The notes below the pieces were generated by a model. It was not told the DNA's origin and ran no database searches. It saw only the letters and a list, made by a program, of their open reading frames with translations. DNA of 64,000 bases from Flavobacterium covae (GTDB lineage: Bacteria; Bacteroidota; Bacteroidia; Flavobacteriales; Flavobacteriaceae), in contig CP067379.1 of NCBI GenBank assembly GCA_019565575.1, positions 2,604,001 to 2,668,000 of the forward strand, written 5' to 3'. Position numbers and translations under genes: made by a program. This document shows, one piece after another, positions 32,228-41,722 of this stretch (the first letter of the stretch is position 1; every line of letters begins with the position of its first letter).

Positions 32228-34991
32228 ATGACTAGGATAAATAGAGGTTCAGAATGGAGAAAGTGGGATTTGCATTTACACAGTCCTTATACATTTCTTA
32301 ATAAATATACTTGTACAGATGAGGACTTTATAAACAAAATAATTAATGAGCAAATTTCTTGTATAGGTTTGACAAATTATTTTAAGTTCGATGATAAAGA
32401 ATATATTTTAAAAGAGTCTCTTGAAGTAAAAGGGATAATTGTTTTTTTAATCTTGAATTGAGATTAGACTATCAAAACAAAGAAGATGACTGTCTTGACT
32501 TACACGTAATTTTTTCTAATAACGTTAATAAAGAGAATATTGTTAAATTTCTAAACAATATGACAGTTAATGTTAGTGGGGTAGATAAAAAGCTAATTGA
32601 TCTTAATGATATAAACGACTATAAAAAAGCTGTTGTTAACTTTGATAAATTATTGGAGTGTCTTAACCAAGAATCAATAGGACTTAAAGGGAAATTCTTG
32701 ATTGGATTTCTATCAAGGGGAAAAGGAAACGCCAGAAGTAGCACTAATTATGAGAAAATTGTTAAAGATGCAGATATATTAATTCATTCAACTGACAATC
32801 CAAATAACATCGAAGATGATAGAAAGTTTTGGCTTGAATTTAATAAGCCACTTCTTCAAAATAGTGATGCACATTCATTAGAAGCAATAGGAAAAAAGTA
32901 TACTTGGATAAAAGCTCAACCTACTTTTGAAGGACTAAAGCAAATCATTTACGAACCAGAAGAGAGGGTAAAAATTCAAAAGGAAGTGCCTGGAAGCTGA
33001 AAAATTAGATTATTTGATGATTGAAAAAGTTACGTTCACTTCATCTGAAAACCGTTTTACTCCAGAGCCTATTTATTTTAACAAAAATCTAAATGTGATT
33101 ATTGGGGGAAATCTTCGGGAAAATCTATTTTGTTGTACAATATCGCAAAAACGCTGTATGAAAAACAAAATGAATCTATTCTAAAATATAAAGACGCAAA
33201 TGACAATAAAGAAAAAGACTTATATGATTTAAAGTTAAATGACTCAAAATTTGATTTTATAGTTGAAAATTATTTGGGAGTAAGTCAAAGTATAAATCGG
33301 GAGGATGGTAAAAAAAGCATTTTAGGAAGTATAAAATATATTCCGCAAAATCATTTATCAGATTTAGTGGATAAGAGTTTAAGAAATTCAAATGAATTAA
33401 AAAAATACATCAGAAACTTACTTAGGGAAGATCAAAAATACAATAAAATTTACGAAGACTTTGAAGAAAAATTAAGGCAGAATGACGATATAAGGAAAAA
33501 TGACATTTCTCAATATCTTACTTTTCAAGAAGAATTAAAAAGAAAAACGAGGAGTTACAACATAAAGGAGATAAAGAATCTATTAACAAAGGCATTGAAG
33601 CTTTAGAGAAAAAAATTGTAGAAACAAAAAAAGATTTAACACCTGATCAAACAATTGAATACAATACTTTAACAAATAAATATTCAGAATTAGAAAAAAA
33701 CAAAAATTCGTTATTAGAGGATTTAGATAAGATATATAATTTCTGCGAATCTGCAAAATACGCATTGAATGAATTAAAAACAAAGAAAACATTATTGATA
33801 GATAATCTTGAATTAGTAGATATAAAAAATGAATATATAACGAAACTTAATTTTATTGATGATGCAATTTTAGAAAATCAAAATATACAAAAACTAGTTA
33901 CAAAAGATGAAAATGAAAAATTTCAATTATTAGAAGGTAATATTTTTAGTTCAAAATTATTTGAAATAGATAAGGAATTAAATGAATTGAACACTAAGCT
34001 AATCCCATTAAATAGCTTATTTGAAAATCAAAGTTTAATTATTTCCTATCAAAAAATAATTTCTGCTGAAAAAATAAAACTAGCTGAAATTGAGCAAATT
34101 GAAAAAGAGAAAGAAAATATTACAAAAACTGCCAATGATAGAAAAGCTAAAATATTTGAAGACATTAGGTTAAATAGAGAATTGTATGATAAATTATTGA
34201 AAGATTTTTCATCTCGTATAGATAAAATTAAAGAAGAAGACCCTGAATTAAAAATAGAGGGTAAAATTTATTTCAACTTTCCAAAATATCGAGATAAAAT
34301 TACCGATTTTAGTCACGGAAGTACTAAATCATATTCTAATTATAATATTTTTAAAGAAGAGAATAAAGCTTTAATGGATTATGATTTTGAAGAATATCTA
34401 ACAGACTTAAAAGCAGTTTTTGTAAATATTGAAAATGGAAACTATAAGTTAAGGACAAATACTTCAAAACAAGATGCAATAATTAAGGTTTTAGAACAAA
34501 AACATTTCTTTGACCATTGGGATATAACTTACAAGAATGATACTATTCATGAAATGTCAACAGGAAAAGCTAGTTTGGTTTTATTAAAAGTAATGATAAA
34601 ATTAAGTGATATTAAAGGACCTATTTTAATCGATCAACCAGAAGATAATTTAGATAATCGTTCAGTTACTAATGAACTCGTTCAATATTTAAAAGAAAAG
34701 AAAAAAGAACGACAAATCATTTTAGTAACACATAATGCTAATATAGTAGTAAATGCTGATGCAGAAAACATTATTGTTGCTAATCAAATAGGTCAAAGCG
34801 AAGAGGATAAATTAGGAAGTCCATATAAATTCGATTATGTCAATGGAGCTATTGAGGATATTACTCCTTTATCTGAAAAAGAAGATGAAAAAGATTTATT
34901 AAAATCAATGGGAATTCGTGAACATATAACACAAATTGTTGAAGGAGGAAAAGAAGCTTTTAAAAAGCGAGAAGAGAAGTATGGTTTTTAG
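32228..34991 (+). CDS. TrlF-like PHP-domain plus SMC-type ATPase
   Basis: About 920 residues. The N-terminal PHP phosphoesterase domain has WDLHLHSPYTF with the metal-binding HxH, later QNSDAHS. From about residue 265 an SMC/Rad50-like ATPase begins with IIGGKSSGKS. A long coiled-coil region (about residues 310-660) leads to GPILIDQPEDNLDNR (Walker B with D-loop) and VTHNANIVVNADA (H-loop). This order matches proteins named TrlF family AAA-like ATPase, often seen in accessory or defence regions. Breaks at 32442-32448 (T run), 32990-32996 (CTGGAAG), near 33105, and 33543 (A run) split it into four pieces; all are compatible with base-call error. Confidence 0.8.
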
Positions 34992-35221
34992 GGTTGAGGG
35001 TAAGTGGTGACGTTTCGAGACCCTCAGCGTCCGTTTGGAGAGGATCAGCATTAGTTCTTATTAGAGGAATTCAATGTGTAGTGGGTAGCTTTGTGAACAT
35101 AGTGCAAAAATCTTTGTGTTCTTCGTGGTTAGATGTATAATAAAGTATTGTAAACTCCTTGTTGAGGAGTGACAAACCGTGTGGAGTAACTTTGAGTATC
35201 TCTGTGTAATAGCAAATAAAA
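34992..35221. other. Spacer with repeat fragments
   Basis: No gene seen. ACTCCTTGTTGAGGAGTGACAAAC near 35154-35178 is a shortened form of the palindromic core found at 40970-41046 and inside the 130-bp repeat. Confidence 0.5.
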
Positions 35222-35252
35222 CAAAAGCCTGAAAAAATCTTCAGGCTTTATA
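35222..35252 (-). terminator. Terminator of the trp operon
   Basis: AAAGCCTGAAGA and TCAGGCTTT form the stem on the minus strand, with a T-rich 3' flank, directly after the trpA stop codon. Confidence 0.85.
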
Positions 35253-36062
35253 TTATCGTATTTTCTTAATAAAATCTCCAATACCATCCACACCATTAGC
35301 GGTTAAATGCTTGATAAATGCACTACCTATAATGGCACCTTGTTGGTGCGTAGTGGCATGTTGGAACGTTTTAGCATCAGAAATTCCAAAACCAATTACC
35401 TGCGGGTTCTTGAGTTGCATTTTAGCAATTCGTTCAAAATACGCCATTTGTTCGTCGCCAAAACCAGTCTGACTTCCTGTAACGCTTGCGGTACTGACCA
35501 TATAGATAAAACTATTGGAAACAGCATCGATCTGGCGAATACGTTCGTCACTGGTTTGTGGAGTGATTAAAAAGATATTTTTTAAGTCGTATTTTTCAAA
35601 AATAGCCTGATATTCTTGTTGGTATATCTCCAAAGGTAAATCAGGGATAATTAAACCATCGATGCCTACTTGAGCGCACTGCTGACAAAATTTTTCTACA
35701 CCAAATTGTAGTATCGGATTCAAATACCCCATAATCAATAACGGAATTTGTACCGTTTGACGAATGGTTGCCAATTGCTCAAATAGTAGGGCAGAAGTCA
35801 TTCCATTTTCTAACGCAATCGTCGAACTTTCTTGTATGGTCGGTCCATCGGCTAAGGGATCACTAAATGGTAATCCGATTTCAATCATATCGACTCCGTT
35901 TTTTTCTAGTTCTTGGATAATGCGTACGGTGTCGTTTAATGCAGGATACCCAGCGGTGAAGTACAGGGATAAAAGCCCTCTAGAAGCCTCCCCAACCCCT
36001 CCAAAGGAGGGGCTAGCTGTTGCATTGAATTTTGACGTGAAAAGTTTATTTATTCTATTCAT
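35253..36062 (-). CDS. trpA: Tryptophan synthase alpha chain TrpA
   Basis: 269 residues, cleaves indole-3-glycerol phosphate to indole and glyceraldehyde 3-phosphate. The catalytic glutamate lies in MIEIGLPFSDPLADGP, and the catalytic aspartate in GLIIPDLPLE. GSAFIKHL binds substrate phosphate at the C-terminus. Between the start (MNRINKLF) and LLSLYFTAGYP are about 20 additional residues including [12 protein letters not shown]. They are encoded by a palindromic repeat at 35986-36014 that is inserted in frame. It is the last gene of the operon. Confidence 0.93.
   Translation of the reverse strand: MNRINKLFTSKFNATASPSFGGVGEASRGLLSLYFTAGYPALNDTVRIIQELEKNGVDMIEIGLPFSDPLADGPTIQESSTIALENGMTSALLFEQLATIRQTVQIPLLIMGYLNPILQFGVEKFCQQCAQVGIDGLIIPDLPLEIYQQEYQAIFEKYDLKNIFLITPQTSDERIRQIDAVSNSFIYMVSTASVTGSQTGFGDEQMAYFERIAKMQLKNPQVIGFGISDAKTFQHATTHQQGAIIGSAFIKHLTANGVDGIGDFIKKIR
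35986..36014. repeat. Palindromic element inserted in frame in trpA
   Basis: CCCCTCC-AAA-GGAGGGG stem with the flank GCCTCCCCAA. The same element lies at 36199-36228, and a variant at 41695-41722. In trpA it is translated and preserves the frame. Confidence 0.8.
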
Positions 36063-36157
36063 AATTTTATTATTTAACGGCGAAGTGCGCTAAGGTGTAC
36101 GCAAGGTTCGCTAAGATGTTCTTTTATAATTTCATAAAAACTGATTGGGCGTTCCTA

Positions 36158-36183
36158 CATTCCCCCTTCGGGGGTTAGGGGGC
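36158..36183. repeat. C/G palindromic element between trpB and trpA
   Basis: CCCCC-TTC-GGGGG followed by TTAGGGGG. It is the same variant that is found inside the trpG coding region at 41622-41647. Confidence 0.65.
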
Positions 36184-36195
36184 AATTGCGTCCAG

Positions 36196-37395
36196 TTAAG
36201 CCCCTCCTTTGGAGGGGTTGGGGAGGCTCTTTATATAGGTTTCCAAATCTTTATCGCCTCTTCCCGAAAGGTTAATGACTACAATATCTTCTTTCTTGAA
36301 TTTTTTTAAGTCAAAAATGGCTAAAGCGTGGGAACTTTCAATCGCTGGAATGATACCTTCTTTTTTACAAAGGTTAAGGCCTGCTTGCATCGCTTCGTCA
36401 TCGGTAGCTGACATAAATGTTGCTCGTCCGCTTTTGAATAAGTGGGCGTGTAACGGACCTACACCTGGGTAATCTAATCCCGCCGAGATGGAATACGGCT
36501 CTGTAATTTGTCCGTCTTCGGTTTGCATTAATAAGGTTTTGCTTCCGTGGATAATACCTTCTTTTCCTAATATGGAGGTAGCAGCACTTTCGCCTGAATA
36601 AATTCCTTTTCCAGCGGCTTCTACAGCAATTAAATTGACATTTTCATCGTCTAGAAAATGATAGAAAGCGCCAGCAGCATTACTTCCTCCACCCACACAA
36701 GCAATTACATAATCAGGGGTTTCGCGACCTTCTTTTTCTAATAATTGTTTTCTAATTTCTTCCGAAATAATACTCTGAAAACGGGCTACCATATCAGGGT
36801 AGGGATGAGGTCCTACTACAGATCCGATGATGTAAAAGGTATCTAGCGGATTGTTAATCCAATCGCGAATAGCTTCATTAGTCGCATCTTTTAGGGTCTT
36901 TGAACCTGAGGTGGCAGGACGGACTTCCGCTCCAAGCATTTTCATTCGGGCAACATTGGGTGCTTGGCGTTTGATGTCTATTTCGCCCATATACACAATA
37001 CATTGTAATCCCATTAAGGCACAAACGGTTGCAGTAGCCACTCCGTGTTGACCTGCACCAGTTTCGGCAATGATGCGGTGTTTGCCTAATCGTTTGGCTA
37101 ATAAAATTTGACCAATGGTGTTATTGACTTTATGTGCTCCTGTATGGCATAAGTCTTCTCGTTTTAGGTAGATATTGGTGCCATATTGCTCCGATAAATT
37201 TTTAGCAAAATACAGTGGGGTAGGGCGACCCACATAATCTTTTAATAATTGTAGATATTCCTCTTGGAAACTCTCCGTTTCGATAATATCAAGGTACTGT
37301 TGGCGTAACTGCTCCACATTAGGATACAGCATTTCTGGGATAAAAGCCCCTCCAAAATCACCATAAAATCCTTTTTCGTTTACTGTATATTTCAT
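36196..37395 (-). CDS. trpB: Tryptophan synthase beta chain TrpB
   Basis: About 399 residues, PLP enzyme condensing indole with serine. The PLP lysine is in [13 protein letters not shown], the phosphate loop is [10 protein letters not shown], and GRPTPLYFA and the C-terminal NLSGRGDKD are typical. The start at 37395 ([18 protein letters not shown]) fits the family; upstream in-frame codons come from repeats. The last codons ([10 protein letters not shown] and the stop) lie in a palindromic element at 36199-36228, so a mobile repeat replaced the native 3' end. Confidence 0.94.
   Translation of the reverse strand: MKYTVNEKGFYGDFGGAFIPEMLYPNVEQLRQQYLDIIETESFQEEYLQLLKDYVGRPTPLYFAKNLSEQYGTNIYLKREDLCHTGAHKVNNTIGQILLAKRLGKHRIIAETGAGQHGVATATVCALMGLQCIVYMGEIDIKRQAPNVARMKMLGAEVRPATSGSKTLKDATNEAIRDWINNPLDTFYIIGSVVGPHPYPDMVARFQSIISEEIRKQLLEKEGRETPDYVIACVGGGSNAAGAFYHFLDDENVNLIAVEAAGKGIYSGESAATSILGKEGIIHGSKTLLMQTEDGQITEPYSISAGLDYPGVGPLHAHLFKSGRATFMSATDDEAMQAGLNLCKKEGIIPAIESSHALAIFDLKKFKKEDIVVINLSGRGDKDLETYIKSLPNPSKGGA
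36199..36228. repeat. Palindromic element forming the 3' end of trpB
   Basis: CCCCTCC-TTT-GGAGGGG stem with the flank TTGGGGAGGC. It supplies the final residues of TrpB and is inverted relative to the trpA copy on the plus strand. Confidence 0.8.
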
Positions 37396-37429
37396 TATTT
37401 TATTTTTAGTTGTTTCAAGTTTTTTGGTT

Positions 37430-37500
37430 ACACAGAGTTGCACAGAGTTACACAGAGTTACACAGAGTTACACAGAGTTACACAGAGTTACACAGAGTTA
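37430..37500. repeat. Tandem 10-bp repeat upstream of trpB
   Basis: Seven copies of ACACAGAGTT in a row (first copy slightly changed), between the trpB start codon and the heptamer array. Degenerate relatives (ACACAAAGTTTC) occur in the trpF-trpC spacer at 38860-39040. Confidence 0.85.
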
Positions 37501-37543
37501 GGCACAAAGTTTCACAAAGTTTGATGCTTATTAACTATTACAC

Positions 37544-38210
37544 TTCACTCTTCACTCTTTACTCTTCACTCTTCACTCTTCACTCTTCACTCTTTACTCT
37601 TTACTCTTTACTCTTTACTCTTCACTCTTTACTCTTCACTCTTCACTCTTCACTCTTTACTCTTCACTCTTCACTCTTTACTCTTCACTTCTTTACTCTT
37701 CACTCTTTACTCTTCACTCTTCACTCTTTACTCTTTACTCTTTACTCTTTACTCTTTACTCTTTACTCTTTACTCTTTACTCTTTACTCTTTACTCTTCA
37801 CTCTTCACTCTTTACTCTTCACTCTTCACTTCTTTACTCTTTACTCTTCACTCTTTACTCTTCACTCTTTACTCTTCACTCTTTACTCTTCACTCTTTAC
37901 TCTTCACTCTTTACTCTTTACTCTTCACTCTTTACTCTTCACTCTTTACTCTTCACTCTTCACTCTTCACTCTTCACTCTTTACTCTTCACTCTTTACTC
38001 TTTACTCTTTACTCTTTACTCTTTACTCTTTACTCTTTACTCTTTACTCTTTACTCTTTACTCTTCACTCTTTACTCTTCACTCTTTACTCTTTACTCTT
38101 TACTCTTCACTCTTTACTCTTTACTCTTCACTCTTTACTCTTCACTCTTTACTCTTCACTCTTTACTCTTCACTCTTTACTCTTCACTCTTTACTCTTCA
38201 CTCTTCACTC
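37544..38210. repeat. Long heptanucleotide array ACTCTTY between trpF and trpB
   Basis: About 95 copies of a 7-bp unit, ACTCTTC or ACTCTTT, fill the spacer between trpF and trpB. On the transcribed minus strand it reads GAGTGAA/GAGTAAA. Only two spots, near 37690 and 37830, break the register (CACTTCTTTA). The choice of C or T at the last position varies irregularly. The stop codon of trpF lies inside the first unit. The plus-strand open frame through it (repeating Leu-Phe-Thr-Leu) is an artefact of the repeat. Confidence 0.95.
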
Positions 38211-38843
38211 AAAATTCGTTAATCTTAAATCATCAATCAGTAACTTGCATTTCTCTACATCTTTCAACCCTGCGTCAATTTCAAATTTACTATTCACGTC
38301 AATGGCGTAACATTTTTGACCGACAGTAGTTTTTAAAAATACTTGAACCGAATCGATTTCCTTTAATCCAATGCCTCCACTTAAAATAAAAGGCTTTTCC
38401 GATGGATAGTTTTCCAATACTTTCCAGTTGAAGGTATAGCCGTTACCACCGTGTTTTTTCCCTTTGGTGTCAAATAAAAAATAATCACAAACACCTTCAT
38501 ACGGTAGAATTAGCTGAAAATCGAAAGTATCGTCCACCGAAAATACTTTAAAAACTTCTACGTCTAATTTTTGGACAGCCGCACACATTTTTACTGATTC
38601 GCTTCCGTGTAATTGAATAGCGTCTAGTTGGTAATCTGCAACCTTTTTTGTGATGGTTTCCAAATCGGCATTGACAAACACGCCCACTTTTTTGATATGT
38701 TTTGGGATGTCAGGTATTGCAGTTACGCAATTCCTAGGTGATGCATCATAGAATATAAATCCTAAATAATCAGGTTGCAAAGAGGCAACTTCCTGAATGT
38801 TTTTAGGATATTTCATACCGCATATTTTAATTTTTATTGACAT
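38205..38843 (-). CDS. trpF: Phosphoribosylanthranilate isomerase TrpF
   Basis: About 212 residues. KIKICGMKYP holds the catalytic cysteine, QLHGSES and FLFDTKG the central strands with the general acid Asp, and FILSGGIG the phosphate-binding loop. ATG 38843 is chosen because the family starts within a few residues of KICGM. The TGA stop is made by the heptamer array. Confidence 0.93.
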   Translation of the reverse strand: MSIKIKICGMKYPKNIQEVASLQPDYLGFIFYDASPRNCVTAIPDIPKHIKKVGVFVNADLETITKKVADYQLDAIQLHGSESVKMCAAVQKLDVEVFKVFSVDDTFDFQLILPYEGVCDYFLFDTKGKKHGGNGYTFNWKVLENYPSEKPFILSGGIGLKEIDSVQVFLKTTVGQKCYAIDVNSKFEIDAGLKDVEKCKLLIDDLRLTNFE

Positions 38844-38859
38844 ATATTTTTTTTGTAGC

Positions 38860-39040
38860 ACAAAGTTTCTCAAAGTTTTACACTAAGTTTCACGAAGTTT
38901 TAATTCTTTTTGTGGTTCTTTGTGTGTTCTTTTTTGTTACACAGAGTTACACAAAGTTTCTCAAAGTTTTACACTAAGTTTCACTAAGTTTATAAAACTT
39001 GTGTGACTTTGTGCTTAACTTCGTGTGACATTGTGTAACT
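38860..39040. repeat. Degenerate ACAAAGTTTC-type repeats in the trpC-trpF spacer
   Basis: Two copies of a block containing CAAAGTTTCTCAAAGTTTTAC and CTAAGTTTCAC are arranged in tandem. They resemble the ACACAGAGTT decamers upstream of trpB. No gene present. Confidence 0.6.
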
Positions 39041-39046
39041 GAAACA

Positions 39047-39832
39047 TTAGTGTTTACATTGATTTATAAAATCCTTTAACGCCACTTCTGGATTATCGGT
39101 TTTCATAAAATTTTCACCAATTAAAAAACCTTGGTAACCATATTGTTGGAGTTCAATCACAGCACTAGGTTCGCTAATCCCACTTTCAGAAACTTTGACA
39201 AATTCATTCGGGATTTTAGGAGCGAGTTCCTTACTGAAATTCAGATTTACTTCAAAGGTTTTTAGATTACGATTGTTTACGCCAATCATATCCAAACTAG
39301 GCATAATTGACTTTTCCAATTCTTCTTCGTTGTGGACTTCCAATAAAACTTCTAAGGCTAAGGACTGAGCAAATTCAGATAATTGTTTGATTTCTTCTCG
39401 GGTTAAAACCGCAGCAATTAATAAGATAGTATCGGCACCATAAGCCTTCGCTTCTAGAATTTGGTATTCATCCACGATAAATTCTTTTCGTAATAAAGGC
39501 ACCGAAGTCGATGCTCTGGCGAGAAGTAAATCATCTAACGAACCTCCAAAATATTTCCCATCAGTCAAAACTGAAATCCCCGAAGCACCACCATTTTGAT
39601 AAGCTGTTATCACCGTATCTACACTATGATTTTGATTGATAACCGCTTTGGAAGGCGACCTACGTTTGTGTTCGGCGATGATACCCACAAAGTTGTTTCG
39701 TAAATTTTTACTCATCGAAGTTGTTTTACTTCCAAATAACACCGATTGCTCCAATTGGCTCACCGGAATAATCGATTTTTTAAGACCAACTTCAATTTTT
39801 TTATCTGCTATTATTTTATCTAGAATATTCAT
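39047..39832 (-). CDS. trpC: Indole-3-glycerol phosphate synthase TrpC
   Basis: 261 residues, intact. IIAEHKRRSPSKAVI near residue 50 has the substrate-binding lysine region, VPLLRKEFIVDEYQ the catalytic lysine, and GVNNRNLKTF and VSESGI complete the barrel. TrpF is separate here, unlike the fused enterobacterial protein. ATG at 39832 is well placed. The trpD spacer of about 100 bases contains TAGTGATAAG-like repeats. Confidence 0.94.
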   Translation of the reverse strand: MNILDKIIADKKIEVGLKKSIIPVSQLEQSVLFGSKTTSMSKNLRNNFVGIIAEHKRRSPSKAVINQNHSVDTVITAYQNGGASGISVLTDGKYFGGSLDDLLLARASTSVPLLRKEFIVDEYQILEAKAYGADTILLIAAVLTREEIKQLSEFAQSLALEVLLEVHNEEELEKSIMPSLDMIGVNNRNLKTFEVNLNFSKELAPKIPNEFVKVSESGISEPSAVIELQQYGYQGFLIGENFMKTDNPEVALKDFINQCKH

Positions 39833-39935
39833 TGTTTTTAAGTGATAAGTAAATAGTAATTAGTGATAAGTGAATAGTGTTTTGTGATTAGTTCATTTTC
39901 AGGGAAATCTCTGACTAATCACTTTTTACTTTTCA

Positions 39936-40928
39936 CTAATTACTTAATTTTTGTAATTTCTCCAACTTCTCCAAAGCCCTTCCACTCATCAAGCTTTCTT
40001 TTGCTAGTTCAAAGCCGTCGAGTACCGAGCAATTTTGAGCGGTAGCGATAGCCAAGCCAGCATTAGCACAAACCACATTGTTTTGAGCCGTAGTACCGTT
40101 ACCTTGAAGAATATTCATAAAAATATCAGCCGATTCTTGTACGGTAGTTCCGCCAGCAATATCGATAGCGTTTAATTTGGATACGCTAAAATCTTCTGGT
40201 TTTAAGATTCTTTCGGTATTACGAGAGATAACTTTGGTAGCATTCGTTAACGAGACTTCATCATAACCATCTAAATCGTGTAAAATGGTGAAATTAGTTT
40301 CAGTATTTTGGTACAAATAAGCATACATACGAGCCAATTCTAAATTGAAAACACCCACCATTTGATGTTTAGGAAAACTCGGATTTACCATTGGGCCTAA
40401 CATATTAAAGAAAGTTTTTACACCCAATTCCTTACGGATAGGTGCTACTTCTTTCATAGCAGGGTGGAAAAGCGGCGCGTGAAGAATACAAATATTTGCT
40501 TCTTCCAAGCATTTTTCTAAAAAGCCTTTGTCATTACTGAATGTAACCCCAAGGTTTTCCATTACATTACTCGATCCAGAAATCGAGGAAAGTCCGTAAT
40601 TACCGTGTTTAGTCACTTTGGTACCTGCACCAGCCGTTATAAAAGACGCTAAAGTCGAAATATTAAACGTGTCTTTTCCATCGCCGCCCGTTCCACAAAG
40701 GTCAATGGTGTCATAAGCCGAAAAATCGGTTGCGATGCATAAATCTAATAACGCTTGACGGAAACCTGCTAATTCAGCAATGGTAATAGGGCGCATCATA
40801 AACACCGTTAAGAACGATGCAATCTGACTCGGATTGTACTGTCCGTGTGAGATGTTAACTAATATTTGGTACGCCTCGTCTTGCGAAAGTGTTTCGTGTT
40901 GGAATAATTTATTAAGTGTTGATTTCAT
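39936..40928 (-). CDS. trpD: Anthranilate phosphoribosyltransferase TrpD
   Basis: 330 residues, intact. DLCGTGGDGKDTFNIST binds PRPP and KHGNYGLSS and NMLGPMVNPS are signature blocks. It transfers phosphoribose to anthranilate. It is separate from trpG, which lies 125 bases upstream beyond a palindromic repeat. Confidence 0.95.
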   Translation of the reverse strand: MKSTLNKLFQHETLSQDEAYQILVNISHGQYNPSQIASFLTVFMMRPITIAELAGFRQALLDLCIATDFSAYDTIDLCGTGGDGKDTFNISTLASFITAGAGTKVTKHGNYGLSSISGSSNVMENLGVTFSNDKGFLEKCLEEANICILHAPLFHPAMKEVAPIRKELGVKTFFNMLGPMVNPSFPKHQMVGVFNLELARMYAYLYQNTETNFTILHDLDGYDEVSLTNATKVISRNTERILKPEDFSVSKLNAIDIAGGTTVQESADIFMNILQGNGTTAQNNVVCANAGLAIATAQNCSVLDGFELAKESLMSGRALEKLEKLQKLSN

Positions 40929-40969
40929 TAGGTGTGAATTTTTAAAATAGTGGATTTTTAAGTTTGGTT

Positions 40970-41046
40970 TGTCATTTCGACGTAAGGAGAAATCACATTA
41001 CGTATAGGTATTATGAGACTCCTCCTTGCGTCGGAGTGACAAACTG
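40970..41046. repeat. Palindromic repeat between trpG and trpD
   Basis: GTTTGTCATTTCGACGTAAGGAG and CTCCTTGCGTCGGAGTGACAAAC form imperfect inverted arms about 75 bases apart in total. The same arms are present inside the 130-bp MITE-like repeats. Confidence 0.7.
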
Positions 41047-41053
41047 TGTGTAA

Positions 41054-41668
41054 CTACCCACGCCAATGCACCCAATTCTCTAAAATCTTTTTGCCTAAAG
41101 GAGTTAGTACACTTTCAGGATGGTATTGTACCCCACGAACATCATAAGACTTATGTTTTAAGGACATAATTTGTCCATTTTCATCTACTGAAGTTACTTC
41201 CAAAACCGCTGGGAAGTTTTCATTAGCCACCACCCACGAATGGTAACGTCCCACTTCAAACTCCGCTGGTAAATCTCTAAAAAGGACTTCATCCGGATTC
41301 GTTAATTTGACCTTTGTGGCTACCCCGTGATACACCTTTTCCAGGTTGGTTAACTGTCCGCCAAAAACTTCTCCTATCGCTTGTTGCCCAAGGCAAACCC
41401 CCAAGATACTTTTGGTAGGCGCATATTTTTCGATAACTTCTTTTAATAAACCCGCCTCACTCGGAATCCCAGGACCAGGCGAAAGCAATATTTTATCAAA
41501 CTTTTCAAGCTCGGCTAATTCAAATTCATCATTGCGATACACCGTAACCGCACAATCTAAATCTTCTAGGTAATGTACTAGGTTGTAGGTAAAACTATCG
41601 TAGTTGTCTATGACTGCTATGAGCCCCCTAGCCCCCGAAAGGGGAACTGCTGTATGTGTTGTATTCAT
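41054..41668 (-). CDS. trpG: Anthranilate synthase glutamine amidotransferase subunit TrpG
   Basis: 204 residues. The triad is visible: nucleophile in GVCLGQQAIGE, and His and Glu in YHPESVLTP; IDNYDSFTYNLVHYLE is the standard N-terminal block. Ahead of it are about 15 residues (including AVPLSGARGLI) that family members normally lack. They come from a C/G palindromic element at 41622-41647, read in frame. An alternative start after the element is not available as ATG, so the longer form is annotated. Confidence 0.92.
   Translation of the reverse strand: MNTTHTAVPLSGARGLIAVIDNYDSFTYNLVHYLEDLDCAVTVYRNDEFELAELEKFDKILLSPGPGIPSEAGLLKEVIEKYAPTKSILGVCLGQQAIGEVFGGQLTNLEKVYHGVATKVKLTNPDEVLFRDLPAEFEVGRYHSWVVANENFPAVLEVTSVDENGQIMSLKHKSYDVRGVQYHPESVLTPLGKKILENWVHWRG
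41622..41647. repeat. C/G palindromic element inside the 5' end of trpG
   Basis: AGCCCCCTAGCCCCC-GAA-AGGGGAAC matches the variant at 36158-36183 in inverted orientation. It encodes the non-homologous N-terminal residues of TrpG. Confidence 0.7.
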
Positions 41669-41694
41669 CTTTATATTTTTTTTAGTTGCTCTTA

Positions 41695-41722
41695 AGCCCT
41701 CCTTTGGAGGGTTTGGGAGGCT
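41695..41722. repeat. Palindromic element between trpE and trpG
   Basis: CCCTCC-TTT-GGAGGG with TTTGGGAGGC flank, the family of the trpA and trpB elements. It ends exactly where the trpE stop codon begins, so it again abuts a gene end. Confidence 0.75.

Noticed and set aside
37544..38210. CRISPR array
   Set aside because: The repeat is a continuous 7-bp microsatellite with no spacers and no cas genes nearby.
37410..38222. 270-residue open frame of repeating Leu-Phe-Thr-Leu-His/Tyr-Ser
   Set aside because: It is only the heptamer array read in one frame, antisense to the trp transcript; all three frames of such a repeat stay open.
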